A stretch of DNA of 64,000 nt from Euptelea pleiosperma (lineage: Eukaryota; Streptophyta; Magnoliopsida; Ranunculales; Eupteleaceae): the NCBI GenBank assembly GCA_035048495.1, contig CM068540.1:11392829-11456828 (forward strand), read 5' to 3'. Numbering within the stretch: the first letter of the stretch is position 1; each line of letters starts with the position of its first letter. Both the position numbers and the translations under genes were made by a program. A model generated the notes under the pieces. The model searched no databases and was not told the origin of the DNA. It worked only from the letters and a program-made list of their open reading frames with translations. Of this stretch, positions 1 to 11,859 are shown piece by piece.

Positions 1-1336
1 GAAAGATTCTAAAATCTTGAAACTTTGCTAAATTAGGGTTTCCCCTCTTAGAAGTTTCCTCTTTAGAAGAATTTCTATCTTTAGAAATCTTCCGAATTTG
101 GAAAAGTCTGCAATAGGAAACACCCCAAATCTAGCAGAATTTCAATTTTGGGAAATTTCCCAAAATTATAAGGGATCTCGCAATCAAATCTTTCTTGGAA
201 GATCTCCACAGTTCGGGAAACTTTCCAATCTAGGTATTTTCCAATCTGGGAATTCCTAAATTTTAACCCATCTCGAATTTGGAAACTAATTCAAAAACTT
301 GCCTAAATCTAGTGCTTGTTCAGTGAACCCTAAAAAGGCAAGGATCTTCCAAATAGAATCCCACATACCTAGACCGTGCGATCTAACTTTTCTGCAGGAA
401 CACGATCCAGTGTGGGTAGAGAGCGAAAGCTCAAAGAGGTGGAGTCGGGCCCAAGCCCATTAGGATACCCCTCTCTAACCCACGGAGGAGACCCCGTGGC
501 GTGGCCCACGGGAGGTAAGTCTCTATCCTCGCCTTGAGTGCGATACAGAGCATATTGGGTGCATCATTGCCGCTTGTCTATTTGCTTTCGCATCCATATT
601 CTTCGACTTGCGTGGCGTGGCCGTTAATTAATCAACTCTAAGAGAGCAGACCCAGCTCCAAATTGAAACTGGTGGGATTTCATCACCCACCTCATCACTC
701 CAGCTGATATTGATCCCCAGGATCCATCTATAATAAAAAGAATCAAGAAGTAGAGCCAATTAGCCCGGTGTTCGAGGAAAAATCCACACACAGCGAACCC
801 GCTTAACATCCAATCGAAATAAGACCACGAGCGCGGGTCCCTGTTGTCTAACACACCCATAAGTCCCTGCTACTCAAGTACACTGAGCTCGACGTGGCAT
901 CTTGGACTATTCGGCGGTTAGTTACGTGTGGATTAGGAACACGCACCAACCCTAGCTTAACCCGAGGGAACACTCTTCTTATACACTTGACCAATCCGGT
1001 TAGTCTGGGACGTACTTAAGTCAGCCATTGTGCCGCACGTCTGTCTAGGCTTCGGATTGCCTTGTTGTTAACTAGAGTTAGTACTAAAGGATTCGCTCTG
1101 AAGAGTATAGCCTGGTGAGAACCTCTGAGTGCAAAACAGTTAGTCCGGCGGTTAAACGATAAACCAGTGGTCCGCCCACTGTCATAATCTACTCTAGCCC
1201 CAAAACTAACAAAGATAATTCCTAAAATATATCCTGATTGCTTAGAATAGGATTATCTGTGCTTGGTGTGCATCATTTAGGATAGTGTTCCTCTCTGGCA
1301 ACTTTTTGCCAAGTATAGAGCTTGCCTCATTCGCGT
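1..1336 (+). other. Retrotransposon 5' leader, non-coding
   Basis: There is no long ORF in the sense frame. The first 300 bases are rich in repeated TTTGGGAA / GGAAATTT words. A strong 3' splice site (pyrimidines then TCTGCAG, ending 397) and a strong 5' splice site (GGAG|GTAAGT, exon ending 514) bracket a 117-base exon-like piece. A weaker acceptor, CATCATTTAG, ends near 1280, shortly before the gag start. A stop at 1316-1318 closes the gag frame upstream. No primer binding site was recognised, as expected if it adjoins the LTR outside the window. Confidence 0.6.
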
Positions 1337-4300
1337 ATGCCCGTTTGGAATCGTCCGAACAAGCGCTTGATTCGATCTGAGAATCACGTCCCTACAGTGG
1401 ATCCTCCACTGAATTCTTCCCCATCTCTTTCCCCACCCGCCTCCCCCAGTACTACTACCTTTGTAGTCATGGCAGTCGAACGACCTCTTATCGAGACGTT
1501 CGCTCCTATCTCTGCCAATCCGCCCACTTGCATTGTTCTCCCACCTACTACGGCGGTACAATTTGAGATCAGGCCGCAGACGATCCAAATGCTGCCTACC
1601 TTTCGTGGTCTCCCAAGAGAAGACCCATATTCCCATATTCGGGAATTCCAACATGTCATCCTACTTTTCAAGAATCAGAACCTCGATGATGACAATGTGC
1701 GTCTGCGAGTTTTCCCATTCTCGCTCAAAGACCGAGCCTCAGATTGGCTCTACTCCTTACCCGCTGATTCAATCAGCAGTTGGAAAGAATTGGTGGGCAA
1801 ATTCATGTCTAAATTCTACCCCATGACTCGGACCAACCAAATGAAGCAACTCATTCAGGACTTTAGACAGAAGTCCGATGAGAAATTTTTTGAAGCATGG
1901 GATAGATTCCAAGACTACCTGACTAAGTGTCCCCACCATAGCATCGACAAGGGCAATCTTGTCCATGTCTTCTACAAGGGACTTACTGATGAGTCCCGGA
2001 CCATGGTAGAGTCAATGTGCCAAGGAAAATTCCTGCACCAAACTCCGACCGATGCATACAAATTCTTGGGAGAGTTAGGAGAAAACTCTCAACATTGGAC
2101 GACTGACTCAGAGTTTAGTCGAACCACTTCGGTCCAAAGGACAACCAAGGGACATGATGCTACAGCTGATACTGAGCTTCGATCAGTCATTCAAGAGTTG
2201 AGCAAGTCAGTCTCGGCACTGGCTGTGTCTGTACAAAAGCCTACTCAACAATCTACCCCAGTCATGCATGTGGGACACGAGAGCCCTATGGAATCCTGTA
2301 CCCTCTGTCTGCAACCCTCCCATACTACTGAGCATTGTCCTTTAAATGAAGGATGGTCTAATCCTCTTCAGGAAGAAGTTTGTGCTTTCAGCACATACAA
2401 ACCTCCTACTCAGAACTCGTATAGTCAATCTTATCATCCGGACACGAGAAACCACCCTAACTTCTCTTGGAGGCCTCAGTCTACTCAACCACAAGCTCAA
2501 CCTCCACGTCAACCTCAGGGCATGTATCCTCCTGGGTTCAATCAACCCAATAGGCAATTCAATCAGGGTCAGTACCAGCAGAATCAGTACCCATCTACTC
2601 AGAACCAGCAATTCCAACAGGGTCAATACTCTGGACAACAGAGCACATTTCAGAATCAGCAAAGAGTTCCCCAGAACTTTCAGAACCAACAGATTGTCCC
2701 AACCAATTCTTCCGCCTATAACTATAATGCCCCGATGAGCTCGAGTCGCGAATTGGTGCCTCAGCTCCCTTTAGCTGTTCCCCAACAGTCAGTCCCCAAA
2801 TCTGGTATAGAGGACCTTCTAGCTCAACTCATTACTCAGCAACAACAATCTATGCAACGCCTAGAGCAACAGCAACAGCAATCCATGCTTCGTCTAGAGC
2901 AACGCTTAGGCAACTTGGAAGCTGAGAAAGCTAAAGGCATTTTTCCTAGCCAACCCATTGCTAACCCTAAAGGAAATGCCAAAGGAGCAGTATATGAGAT
3001 CGGATCCCAATCTCAAAGCCAGAATGAGAACTGTCAAGGGGAGGTGCAAGCTGTAACCACCCTACGATCTGGAAAAATTGTGGACATGGGCGTCCAACCA
3101 CCACCGGTGCCATCTCCGGCACCCATCACTCGCACAGAGGAAACTAGTCCTAATCCTACATCTGCTTCTTCTACCTCTGCACCAACATCAGATATCCCTG
3201 TGCAGAAATCTAAGGCTAAAGACAAATCCATTTGTCGAGTAAAGCCTCCCTTCCCGGACAGACTTGTCCAAGATAAGCGGGATCAGCAATTCTCTGAGAT
3301 CTTAGATGTCTTTAAAGACGTCCAGATCAATATCCCATTCCTTTCTGCTATCAAGCAAATCCCTTCCTATGCCAAATTTCTCAAGGACTTGTGCACAGTT
3401 AAGCGGCGTACGCATGTACCCAAAGCTGCCTTCTTGGCCGAAAAAGCTACCGCGTTCATTCAACGCAATAGTGTGATCAAACACAAGGATCCAGGTAGCC
3501 CAACTGTCCAATGTGAAATTGGTGACAACTTTAGCTGCACTGCCTTGCTAGATTTAGGGGCTAGCGTTAACCTCATACCATTCTCGGTATATCAGCAGTT
3601 AGGACTGAAAGATATGAAGCCTACCAATGTCACCCTGAAATTAGCTGATCAGTCCATCAAGATTCCTAGAGGAATTATTGAAGATGTCCTAGTAAAAGTT
3701 GCTGATTTTTATTATCCTGTGGACTTTATCATTCTAGACACCGAGCCGTGTCAGGATAACCGCATTCCGGTCATCTTAGGCCGTCCATTCCTTGCCACCG
3801 CGAACGCACACATCGGGTGCCGGGACGGAAACATGTCCATTGCTTTTGGTAACCTCAAAGCTGAGGTCAACATCTTTCGTTTAATGCAACAAGATGCCGA
3901 TCGCGAAGTGACCGATGAAATGTGTGCCGTTGAGAGTCTAATCCCGGACTCCACCGAAGATATTCTTAAGCAGTGTCTAGAACACTTTGGAGCTGACTTT
4001 GCAACAGAGTCAGCTATTTCTGATCTCAATGATCTTTTGGAGACTGCTCCACTGATAGAGATCCCCGCTCCTCTCATCGAGTTCGAGCCTCTGATAACCA
4101 TGGCCAGAGAACCCATCATTCCTTTACCTACTGAAGTCAAACCTCTTCAATCCGTGTCTTCTGTGACACATATTTCTACTTCATCTGCTCCAATATTGGA
4201 GCTTAAGCCTCTTCCCACAGATCTTTCCTATGCCTATCTTGGTCCTAAGGAAACCTACCCTGTCATTCTTGCTTCCGCTTTATCTGCGAGTGAACGTAAG

Positions 4301-7102
4301 AAACTTCTCGAGCTGCTCAACAAGCACAAATCTGCGATAGGTTGGACTATAGATGATATTCGAGGCATAGACCCCTCGGTGTGCCAACATCACATCTATC
4401 TCGAGGATGAATCCAAAACCTCTCGAGAACACCAGAGGAGGTTGAACCCCGTCTTGAAGGATGTAGTCCGGGATGAGGTCCTTAAACTGTTAGATGCGGG
4501 TATCATTTATCCCATCTCCGATAGCAAATGGGTGAGTCCTATTCATGTCGTCCCTAAAAAGGCAGGATTCACAGTTGTGGAAAATGAGAACAAGGAAATG
4601 GTAACCCAGCGCCTGAAGAAAGGGTGGAGAGTCTGCATCGATTACCGACGACTCAACACCAACACTAGGAAGGACCATTTTCCTTTACCCTTCATAGACC
4701 AAATGTTGGAGAGATTAGCAGGTCACTCCTATTACTGCTTCCTCGATGGTTACTCAGGGTATAATCAAATACCCATCGCCCCTGAGGATCACGAGAAGAC
4801 AACTTTCACCTGTCCCTTTGGCACTTTTGCCTACAAGCGCATGCCCTTTGGCCTCTGCAATGCACCCGCGACCTTTCAAAGGTGTATGATGAGCATATTC
4901 TCTGACATGGTGGAAAAATTCCTCGAAGTCTTTATGGACGACTTCTCAATTTTTGGGTCATCCTTTGATGACTGTCTGACCCATCTAGGGCTGGTACTTC
5001 AACGCTGTCAGGACAAGCGACTTGTCCTCAATTGGGAGAAATGCCACTTCATGGTGAAGAAAGGCATAGTTCTGGGACATGTCATTTCCCATCAGGGCAT
5101 TGAGGTCGACAAAGCTAAAATCGATATCATCTCGACCTTGCCCATTCCTAAGTCCGTACGTGACATCCGATCCTTTTTGGGACACGGAGGATTCTATAGG
5201 CGATTCATCAAGGACTTCTCTCAAATCGCTCGACCTCTGTCCCATCTTCTAGCTAAAGATAGTCCTTTCGACTTTAATGCTGACTGTGTCAAGGCATTTG
5301 AGCGTCTCAAATCTGAGCTCACTACTGCGCCCATTATCCGTCCCCCGGATTGGACTCTACCTTTTGAGGTAATGTGCGATGCTTCTGACTACGCGTTAGG
5401 CGCTGTTCTAGGGCAGAGAATTGACAAACGATCCCATGTGATCTACTACGCGAGCAAAACTCTTAACTCTGCCCAAATGAATTACTCCACCACTGAGAAA
5501 GAACTCCTGGCGGTAGTCTTCGCTCTCGATAAATTCCGTCAGTACCTCTTAGCCACTAAGGTGGTTGTGTACACTGATCATGCAGCCCTTCGTTATCTCA
5601 TGTCGAAAAAGGAAACCAAACCTCGATTAATTCGATGGATTCTCTTACTGCAGGAATTCGACCTCGAGATTAAGGATAAGAAAGGAACTGAGAATGTAGT
5701 GGCTGATCACTTGTCTAGACTGACTTTAGAGTCATCCTTCGACACCCAGCCCATCCCTGAAACCTTTCCAGACGAACAACTGTTCGCCATCTCTGTTAAT
5801 CCTTGGTATGCTGACATTGTCAATTACCTTGTCACCGAAGAAATGCCGTCACACTGGTCAAAACAGGACAAAAGCCAATTCCTAGCAAGAGTTAAGTACT
5901 ACTCTTGGGATGACCCTTATTTGTATAAATACTGTCCTGACCAGATCATTCGTCTCTGTGTCCCTGAGTCGGACCAACTCAATATCTTATCCTCGTGTCA
6001 TGACCAACCTTGTGGTGGTCATTTCAGCACTAAGAAGACTGCAGAAAAAGTGCTGCAATGCGGATTCTACTGGCCCACATTATTTAAAGATGCCCACATC
6101 TACAGCAAAACCTGTCCTAATTGCCAGCATCTAGGCCGCATCTCCCAGAGGAACATGATGCCCCTCACTCCCATCCAGGTCGATGAAATATTTGACACTT
6201 GGGGCATCGACTTCATGGGCCCCTTTCCAGTTTCCTATGGTTTTGAGTACATTCTCCTTGCGGTAGACTATGTATCCAAATGGATAGAAGCCATTCCCAC
6301 CAAGACCAATGACCACAAAGTAGTGGTCAAATTCCTAAAGGAGTTCATCTTCGCCCGATTCGGTGCCCCTAAGCCCATCATTAGTGATGGGGGCACCCAT
6401 TTCTGCAATAGGATATTCGAGAAATTAATGAAAAAGTATGGGGTAACCCACAAGGTTGCCCTAGCTTATCATCCGCAGACTAGTGGTCAAGTGGAGGTTT
6501 CTAATCGTCAGATCAAGCAGATCTTGGAGAAGACAGTCAATACCACACGTAAAGACTGGTCTACTCGTCTCACTGATGCTTTATGGGCATACAGAACCGC
6601 CTACAAGACCCCACTCAATATGTCTCCCTATCGTCTCGTCTTTGGGAAACCCTGTCATCTACCGGTAGAGATTGAACATCGTGCCCTATGGGCCATTAAG
6701 AAACTCAACTTCGACCTCGAATCTGCAGGGGAAGAGCGAAAACTTCAAATGAATGAGTTAGAAGAACTCAGAAATGATGCCTACAACTTGTCCAAGAATT
6801 ACAAAGCCAAAATGAAGTGGATACATGACAAGAGCATCCTCAGGAAAGAGTTCCATCCAGGACAGAAGGTCCTTCTTTATAATTCTCGTCTTCATCTCTT
6901 CCCTGGGAAACTGAAATCTAGGTGGACCGGTCCTTATACGGTCACCGCAGTCACACCCTTTGGGGCAATCACTATTGAGGATCCCAAGGATCACTCCTCT
7001 TTTCAGGTCAATGGGCAGCGTCTAAAACAGTTCCATGAACTTGACGTATTGTTCATTCAGACTTTTGAGATCGATCTAATCGATCCTGCCTATGTCGACT
7101 GA
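1337..7102 (+). CDS. Athila-like gag-pol polyprotein (gag, PR, RT, RNase H, integrase)
   Basis: This is the replication polyprotein of the retrotransposon, 1921 codons in one frame with no stop. The frame opens after a stop at 1316-1318, and the first ATG is at 1337. Residues counted from that Met: retrotransposon gag domain about 97-253; CX2CX4HX4C zinc knuckle 321-334; a Gln-rich stretch about 355-545; aspartic protease with DLGAS around D739 and an ILGRPFL motif near 811; reverse transcriptase about 1050-1285 with D1137 and FMDD 1199-1202; RNase H with D1348 and YTDH 1412-1415; integrase zinc finger H1555, H1562, C1593, C1596 and DDE residues D1625, D1684, E1720 (35 residues between D1684 and E1720). 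No chromodomain follows. All catalytic residues are present, so it may still be active. Gag and pol are fused without a frameshift. Virus-like particles and integration in the nucleus are family knowledge. Confidence 0.95.
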   Translation: MPVWNRPNKRLIRSENHVPTVDPPLNSSPSLSPPASPSTTTFVVMAVERPLIETFAPISANPPTCIVLPPTTAVQFEIRPQTIQMLPTFRGLPREDPYSHIREFQHVILLFKNQNLDDDNVRLRVFPFSLKDRASDWLYSLPADSISSWKELVGKFMSKFYPMTRTNQMKQLIQDFRQKSDEKFFEAWDRFQDYLTKCPHHSIDKGNLVHVFYKGLTDESRTMVESMCQGKFLHQTPTDAYKFLGELGENSQHWTTDSEFSRTTSVQRTTKGHDATADTELRSVIQELSKSVSALAVSVQKPTQQSTPVMHVGHESPMESCTLCLQPSHTTEHCPLNEGWSNPLQEEVCAFSTYKPPTQNSYSQSYHPDTRNHPNFSWRPQSTQPQAQPPRQPQGMYPPGFNQPNRQFNQGQYQQNQYPSTQNQQFQQGQYSGQQSTFQNQQRVPQNFQNQQIVPTNSSAYNYNAPMSSSRELVPQLPLAVPQQSVPKSGIEDLLAQLITQQQQSMQRLEQQQQQSMLRLEQRLGNLEAEKAKGIFPSQPIANPKGNAKGAVYEIGSQSQSQNENCQGEVQAVTTLRSGKIVDMGVQPPPVPSPAPITRTEETSPNPTSASSTSAPTSDIPVQKSKAKDKSICRVKPPFPDRLVQDKRDQQFSEILDVFKDVQINIPFLSAIKQIPSYAKFLKDLCTVKRRTHVPKAAFLAEKATAFIQRNSVIKHKDPGSPTVQCEIGDNFSCTALLDLGASVNLIPFSVYQQLGLKDMKPTNVTLKLADQSIKIPRGIIEDVLVKVADFYYPVDFIILDTEPCQDNRIPVILGRPFLATANAHIGCRDGNMSIAFGNLKAEVNIFRLMQQDADREVTDEMCAVESLIPDSTEDILKQCLEHFGADFATESAISDLNDLLETAPLIEIPAPLIEFEPLITMAREPIIPLPTEVKPLQSVSSVTHISTSSAPILELKPLPTDLSYAYLGPKETYPVILASALSASERKKLLELLNKHKSAIGWTIDDIRGIDPSVCQHHIYLEDESKTSREHQRRLNPVLKDVVRDEVLKLLDAGIIYPISDSKWVSPIHVVPKKAGFTVVENENKEMVTQRLKKGWRVCIDYRRLNTNTRKDHFPLPFIDQMLERLAGHSYYCFLDGYSGYNQIPIAPEDHEKTTFTCPFGTFAYKRMPFGLCNAPATFQRCMMSIFSDMVEKFLEVFMDDFSIFGSSFDDCLTHLGLVLQRCQDKRLVLNWEKCHFMVKKGIVLGHVISHQGIEVDKAKIDIISTLPIPKSVRDIRSFLGHGGFYRRFIKDFSQIARPLSHLLAKDSPFDFNADCVKAFERLKSELTTAPIIRPPDWTLPFEVMCDASDYALGAVLGQRIDKRSHVIYYASKTLNSAQMNYSTTEKELLAVVFALDKFRQYLLATKVVVYTDHAALRYLMSKKETKPRLIRWILLLQEFDLEIKDKKGTENVVADHLSRLTLESSFDTQPIPETFPDEQLFAISVNPWYADIVNYLVTEEMPSHWSKQDKSQFLARVKYYSWDDPYLYKYCPDQIIRLCVPESDQLNILSSCHDQPCGGHFSTKKTAEKVLQCGFYWPTLFKDAHIYSKTCPNCQHLGRISQRNMMPLTPIQVDEIFDTWGIDFMGPFPVSYGFEYILLAVDYVSKWIEAIPTKTNDHKVVVKFLKEFIFARFGAPKPIISDGGTHFCNRIFEKLMKKYGVTHKVALAYHPQTSGQVEVSNRQIKQILEKTVNTTRKDWSTRLTDALWAYRTAYKTPLNMSPYRLVFGKPCHLPVEIEHRALWAIKKLNFDLESAGEERKLQMNELEELRNDAYNLSKNYKAKMKWIHDKSILRKEFHPGQKVLLYNSRLHLFPGKLKSRWTGPYTVTAVTPFGAITIEDPKDHSSFQVNGQRLKQFHELDVLFIQTFEIDLIDPAYVD

Positions 7103-7383
7103 TGATCTACTCAGTCTCCTGTGCTCCAACTTGGTTGGGGGTGCCTGTCACCCCCGTCATGTCTGGCTGAAGACGTAAAACTTAGCGCTTTCGGAAAGGC
7201 AATTCCGGTATTCCTAGAGTACATGAGTCTCATGCATTTGTTATATCTTTGAAAATGCAGGTACATTCATTCTTCCGATCATCAGGTATCACTCACTGTC
7301 GAGTTTCTGCTGACTTGGTAACATCCTCCCTGATCCTTTGCATCATCATCACCGATTTTTCATCATTTTATGTCCCGGTCATG

Positions 7384-7421
7384 AGCACCGAGGACGGTGC
7401 TGTATTTTGGTTGGGGGTGGG
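7384..7421 (+). promoter_or_regulatory. Hairpin plus internal polypurine-like tract
   Basis: A perfect 7-bp stem, AGCACCG / CGGTGCT, closes a loop AGGA (7384-7401). TTGGTTGGGGGTGGG follows at 7407-7421. The layout matches the hairpin and tract next to the 3' LTR at 9051-9086. A role as a second plus-strand primer or an RNA signal is inference. Confidence 0.55.
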
Positions 7422-7439
7422 TATTTACCAAAACTCATG

Positions 7440-7443
<4 letters not shown>

Positions 7444-7517
<74 letters not shown>
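7444..7517 (+). repeat. Poly(A) run of 74 bases
   Basis: It lies inside the retrotransposon 3' non-coding region, 342 bases after the pol stop and just after the internal polypurine-like tract. Its length may be partly slippage or an assembly artefact. Confidence 0.9.
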
Positions 7518-7520
<3 letters not shown>

Positions 7521-8186
7521 ATTTTTGGGGGTGATTTCCGATGTTCTCCAAAAGTTTTCTAGAATTTCAAAAAAATGTGTCAAATACCCTGACTTTGATT
7601 AGCTGAAAACCTCCGTTAAGTCAGTATTGAGGATGTCAATTTTTGTTTAAAGTTAGCGTTGAGTCAATTCAAGCGTGACTACAGCAGGTTTGAAAACTCA
7701 GAAAAAATCAGATTCGGCACAATTGTACACTATCAACATCAGAGTCATCCTAAGTTTGGAAATTCTAGAGATCCTGTGAGAAGAATTGTGGAGACCTAAC
7801 CCAGTAAGCTTTCGAGCCTTTAATCATTTCAGAGAGTATACATTAATCCTGAGTCACAAGATGACTCACTATTCTTCATGCCCGCAATAATTCGTTGAGA
7901 GATCTCATTATCTTTTGCTTCGATCATAAAACTCGGAACGACATCAACATTGGATTACTACGACAGAACCTTCTCTGTATCCAGTCAAGACAGTATACAT
8001 GATAGTGCAAACCCTAGAAAATGATTTAGGCCATTTTTCTGAACCATTCAGCCTTTTTACTCACCTGAATTATACTTCACTAGAAACCCCTTGAACCCTT
8101 CTATAAAAGCCTTTTCTTTGTAAACCCATTAACCAAAAACCCAGTTCAGCTACGAAGTGTTACTAGCTACCCTACTTTTGAGAAGG

Positions 8187-8224
<38 letters not shown>

Positions 8225-9050
8225 CTGATGTGGGTGTACCGTGAAAAGAAAAGTAAAGAAGAAAAATCAAAAGGAAAAGAAAGTGGTTCAAGCTGAAAAC
8301 AAAATATGGAAAGAAAGTATGAAAAAGTGCTGAAAAGAAATTGAGCAGTCTCAGAAATATCAAGAAAAAGAGAAAAATACAAAAAAAGGAAAAAGAACCA
8401 GATAATGGTGTTACGCCGCAGGAAAAATACAAGAAAATAGAGATATCCTCTCAAGATCTTTTGAAATCCTGTATACCTTTATTTTTCTACACCTGACCTA
8501 AGCCTCATTACAACCCAGGAAAGTCCTACTTGATTCTAGGATAGTACAATCATAAAATGTGGAGATTGGAGAAAGAGAAGCTATAGAGTTTGATCTGACG
8601 TTCCCGAGTGAAGTGGTATTCCAATCATGAGATCATCTTCTGTTAAAGATGTCCTTTCTTCAAATAAAACATATGTGAGATCTTTTTCCTCTTTATATTA
8701 AATACATCTCCTCACATATAAATTGAGAGAAAAGAAGAAAACCCTTCTTGTGTGATTCTATTCTGAGTGCTAAACATGTGAGATTTGAGGTCGAGGCATA
8801 AAAACTTAAAGGTGATCTGGAAATCTTTACTGTCGGATGATGAGAATGTTGAGCACACACACACGCAGAGTCTGACTATTCTGGGTCATGATTATCAGTC
8901 TGTAGTCTTGCCAAAACTTTCCAACTCTTCGCTAGCATGTAACTATTTTTTTGCATCCATTCAATGATTTGACTAACGGTGCTTTCCCGAAGCTAATGTG
9001 AAAGTGTGCAGCATGTGCAGAGCCCTTTTAAGCTCATTTATTTCGCACTA

Positions 9051-9086
9051 ATTGCCAAGGATTGGCAATATGCTGGTTGGGGGTTG
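9051..9086 (+). promoter_or_regulatory. Hairpin and 3' polypurine tract abutting the LTR
   Basis: A 7-bp stem ATTGCCA / TGGCAAT with loop AGGAT (9051-9069) is followed by ATGC and TGGTTGGGGGTTG, ending exactly at the LTR's first TG. The G-rich tract directly 5' of the LTR is the expected plus-strand primer. This position is what links the TGATATTCGC LTR family to the gag-pol upstream. Confidence 0.8.
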
Positions 9087-9544
9087 TGATATTCGCTCAA
9101 AAATGCTTATTTTAAGCAATTATCCTTTTAGCGTTATTGCATTCTCCTACGTTAAAATACTCTATTTATCTACTTTTCTACGTAAGAGTCTCTTCTATTG
9201 CATAGAACACACTTTTCTGGACGAAATGGTATATTTGCATGCATTAAACACATTTTTGGAAGTCTAGACATTGAGTCATTCTGATAAAGTCTCATTACGC
9301 GCTTCTTCTGTCGCAGGAAACCCCGATGGGACAATTCTCGAGAATGCGAGCCCACAACCAACCTCCAGAACCTATAATCACAGCTCATGAGCCAGTAGGC
9401 TGAGGATAAGAAAATGTAGACCAAGAGCGGGAAAAGCTAGAGAGTCAGAAGAGCCTGGGAAAAGACCAAGAGAGAGAAAGAATCAAGCCCCAAGAGAAGA
9501 GAATAAAGGCATTAAAGCTTGACCAACTAACACAAGTCAAAGAA

Positions 9545-9600
9545 TTGCTTAGTTGGTGAAGCATGAAGAAGACCAAGTCAAAGACCAGGGTTCAAGACTC
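9545..9600 (+). other. tRNA-like D-arm/T-arm segment in LTR U3
   Basis: TTGCTTAGTTGGTGAAGC resembles a tRNA D-arm and pol III A box. GGGTTCAAGACTC, 25 bases on, resembles a T-arm and B box. No acceptor stem is evident, so this is not called as a tRNA gene. Confidence 0.45.
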
Positions 9601-10657
9601 TCTGCTAGTATTTTCTCTTTAATTTTGTAATAATTTCTCTCTCCTCTCTCTCTCTCTCTCTAAACCTCACTCTCCCTCCACTCTCAAATATCAATCATCC
9701 GATCCTCTCTCCTCCTACAATCACTCTATCCTACAGCCTATGTTGGCCGATCTCCACCGTTTGATGATCCGTTCCATCATTGCCATCCAATTCTATCATC
9801 CGATCGCCAGTGGATCATCCATCATCCATCCTATCATCATCACACCCATCTTCTAAGAGATCGGCACAGGATGAGCAGTTATCCACGAAAAGGTGATCTT
9901 AGCCGTGTGAGTGGTGCATCCATCAAAGGGCTGCCAAAAATGGATTTCAAGGATGTTAAAAATATAATTTTCAAAATATAAAAACTCCTTTAAAAAGATA
10001 TTACTATTTTGCAAAATAGGTTTTAAGAAAAGTCCAAAGGCTTTAAAAGGAAATAGGAGATTTTGAAAGGGATATTTTAGAATGGGTAAAGATGTAAGCT
10101 TTTTCTTGAAGAGAATAATTTTGGAAAGAATGGATGGTGTCAATTTTTGAAAATAAAATTTCCAAAAGAAGTGGAAAATTTTCCAAAGAAGGAAAAAGGC
10201 ATTAAATAGAAAAACGTTTTGGCCTTTGAATGGAGGATCGTTTTAGGGAACCTCTCCACGTTTTCTTCTTTTTAGAAACTCTTTCCATAAGAGGAGAAGA
10301 AGGAAACGTGGAAGAAAATATTCCCCCCTTCACATTCTATTCCGGTCTCCTCCCTCAAACGTTTTTAGAAGGGAGATCTCTCCCAAAAGAGGAGGCCGAT
10401 TGCCCCCCACGCTCTCATACTCTCTCCACGTTTTTCACTCTCCCGAATCGATCTCTTCCCTTCCTCTCTCCTACATTCTCAAACGCCTTTCACCGTCCCA
10501 CTCTCCTCTTCTCTCCTCTCTTCCCACTCTAAGCCGCCCCACGTTTTTGGAAGAAGGAGAGCTCTTCTCCTTGCTGCCATTAACCCACTGCCCTTATCTT
10601 TAGTGCAACAAAAAAACAAAAAAAAAAAAAAAAAAAAAAAATTTTTTTTTAAGATCA

Positions 10658-10682
10658 CCGGAGTTGCAGGTTGCAACTCCGG
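10658..10682 (+). repeat. CCGGAGTTGCA hairpin, copy 1 of the 3' LTR
   Basis: Perfect 11-bp arms CCGGAGTTGCA / TGCAACTCCGG around GGT. It lies downstream of the TATA-like box, so it is probably in the transcribed R region. Confidence 0.7.
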
Positions 10683-10832
10683 CGACCTCCATTAACGCCG
10701 GCACAGCTCCTGTGCTCTTCTTCCACGCGCCATCAGGAGGTCGTCCATTGCTGCCACCAACCTTTCCTCTCCCACCTTGCTGCTCAAAAACGGCAAAACT
10801 GCACCAAGGTGTAGCCGTTGTGAAGTTTCATC

Positions 10833-10860
10833 ACCGGAGTTGCAGACCTGCAACTCCGGT
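10833..10860 (+). repeat. CCGGAGTTGCA hairpin, copy 2 of the 3' LTR
   Basis: Perfect 13-bp arms ACCGGAGTTGCAG / CTGCAACTCCGGT with a 2-base centre. It is the second such dyad in the same LTR, about 175 bases after the first. Confidence 0.75.
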
Positions 10861-11446
10861 CGGCCTCTCCTTCTCCCTTCTCTCGGGCGTTCTCTAGTGG
10901 AGAACGACAGCCGCCCAGTACCTCCCTCAACTCCCACATCTTCATCTCCCCTGCACGTCCTCCATCATTCCACCTTGCCGCTGCTCCTTCCCAGTCCACT
11001 TCACCGCCCCACGTACTGGTTCTCCACCATAGATCAGCCCCAAGCACCGCCTGCAACTCGCAAGGTAGCACTTGCAACACCAGTCCGGCGAGCCACCTTC
11101 AGCCGTCCTTCACCATCGACACCATCCATCTCTCCTCACTGCTACACCAGCCACAAACGGCCAAACCGTTAGGACCACCTAAGTGCTGCCATCACGGTTC
11201 TCCATAACCGGTGTGAAGGTCGGGTAGGTTTTCTTCATCACCACCTGCTTCTACACCACCGCCCTCCTCTCAAACCGTAGTTTGGTTTGGCTTGGCTTGG
11301 CACGATCATTATCTCCACCTCGATCTCAACTACAACTTCGGGTTGTGTTGGATACAACAAGCCTCCATCTCCCGAACTGGGCAGCAACTCCGGGAACGAT
11401 CCGGGCTCCATTCATGGTTCCCATCATCCTCAATGGCCGAATCATG

Positions 11447-11859
11447 GTAAGACTTTCTTTACTTTTCTCTCTCTCTTCCTCTATCTCCCCTCTCTCTCTC
11501 TCTCTAGTTTTCTCTCTCTATGTTTCATGCTTTTTAGGTTTGTTTTAATTATTTTTTTTAGTGAATGTAAACGGTTTATTTGGATTCAATAAAATAGGTT
11601 TTCTTATGAGTGCTTGTTCGTGATAATTTTTATGAATAATAATTTTGAATTTATTTGTTTATTAAGCTCTTTTATTAAGAATCGATCTCTGAAATTAAAA
11701 TAAAAAAAATCAAGTTTTAAACTTCGATCCACCCCTCTCATCCTTCCATCGAGTTCTTTAGCATGCTCCGTCATTTTATGTGTTAAAGTTGCGCAAACTA
11801 AACCCGAGTGCGGATCGACATCCGACACGAATCCCTATACAAAAGTTCATATTTTGCAG
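11447..11859 (+). other. Predicted R-U5 intron carrying the AATAAA signal
   Basis: Donor ATG|GTAAGA at 11446/11447, a long CT-rich body, AATAAA at 11588-11593, and acceptor ATTTTGCAG|G ending 11859. The same arrangement recurs in other copies of the family. Splicing itself is inference. Confidence 0.4.

Larger units (their letters stand above)
7103..9086 (+). other. Retrotransposon 3' non-coding region between pol and 3' LTR
   Basis: It has no ORF beyond short chance frames, so the env-like gene found in some Athila elements is absent or decayed past recognition. It holds three copies of a GGTTGGGGGT tract (7131-7143, 7407-7421, 9074-9086); the last adjoins the LTR. A 74-base poly(A) run occupies 7444-7517 and a 31-base run 8189-8219. 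The rest is A-rich and unremarkable. Confidence 0.75.

Noticed and set aside
610..630. GGCGTGGCCGTTAATT looked like the start of an Athila tRNA-Asp primer binding site.
   Set aside because: Only the first few bases fit, and no LTR end (CTACTTTCA) precedes it.
7444..7517. Poly(A) as the tail of a processed retrogene or LINE/SINE.
   Set aside because: It lies inside an otherwise continuous LTR element with no target duplication around an upstream copy.
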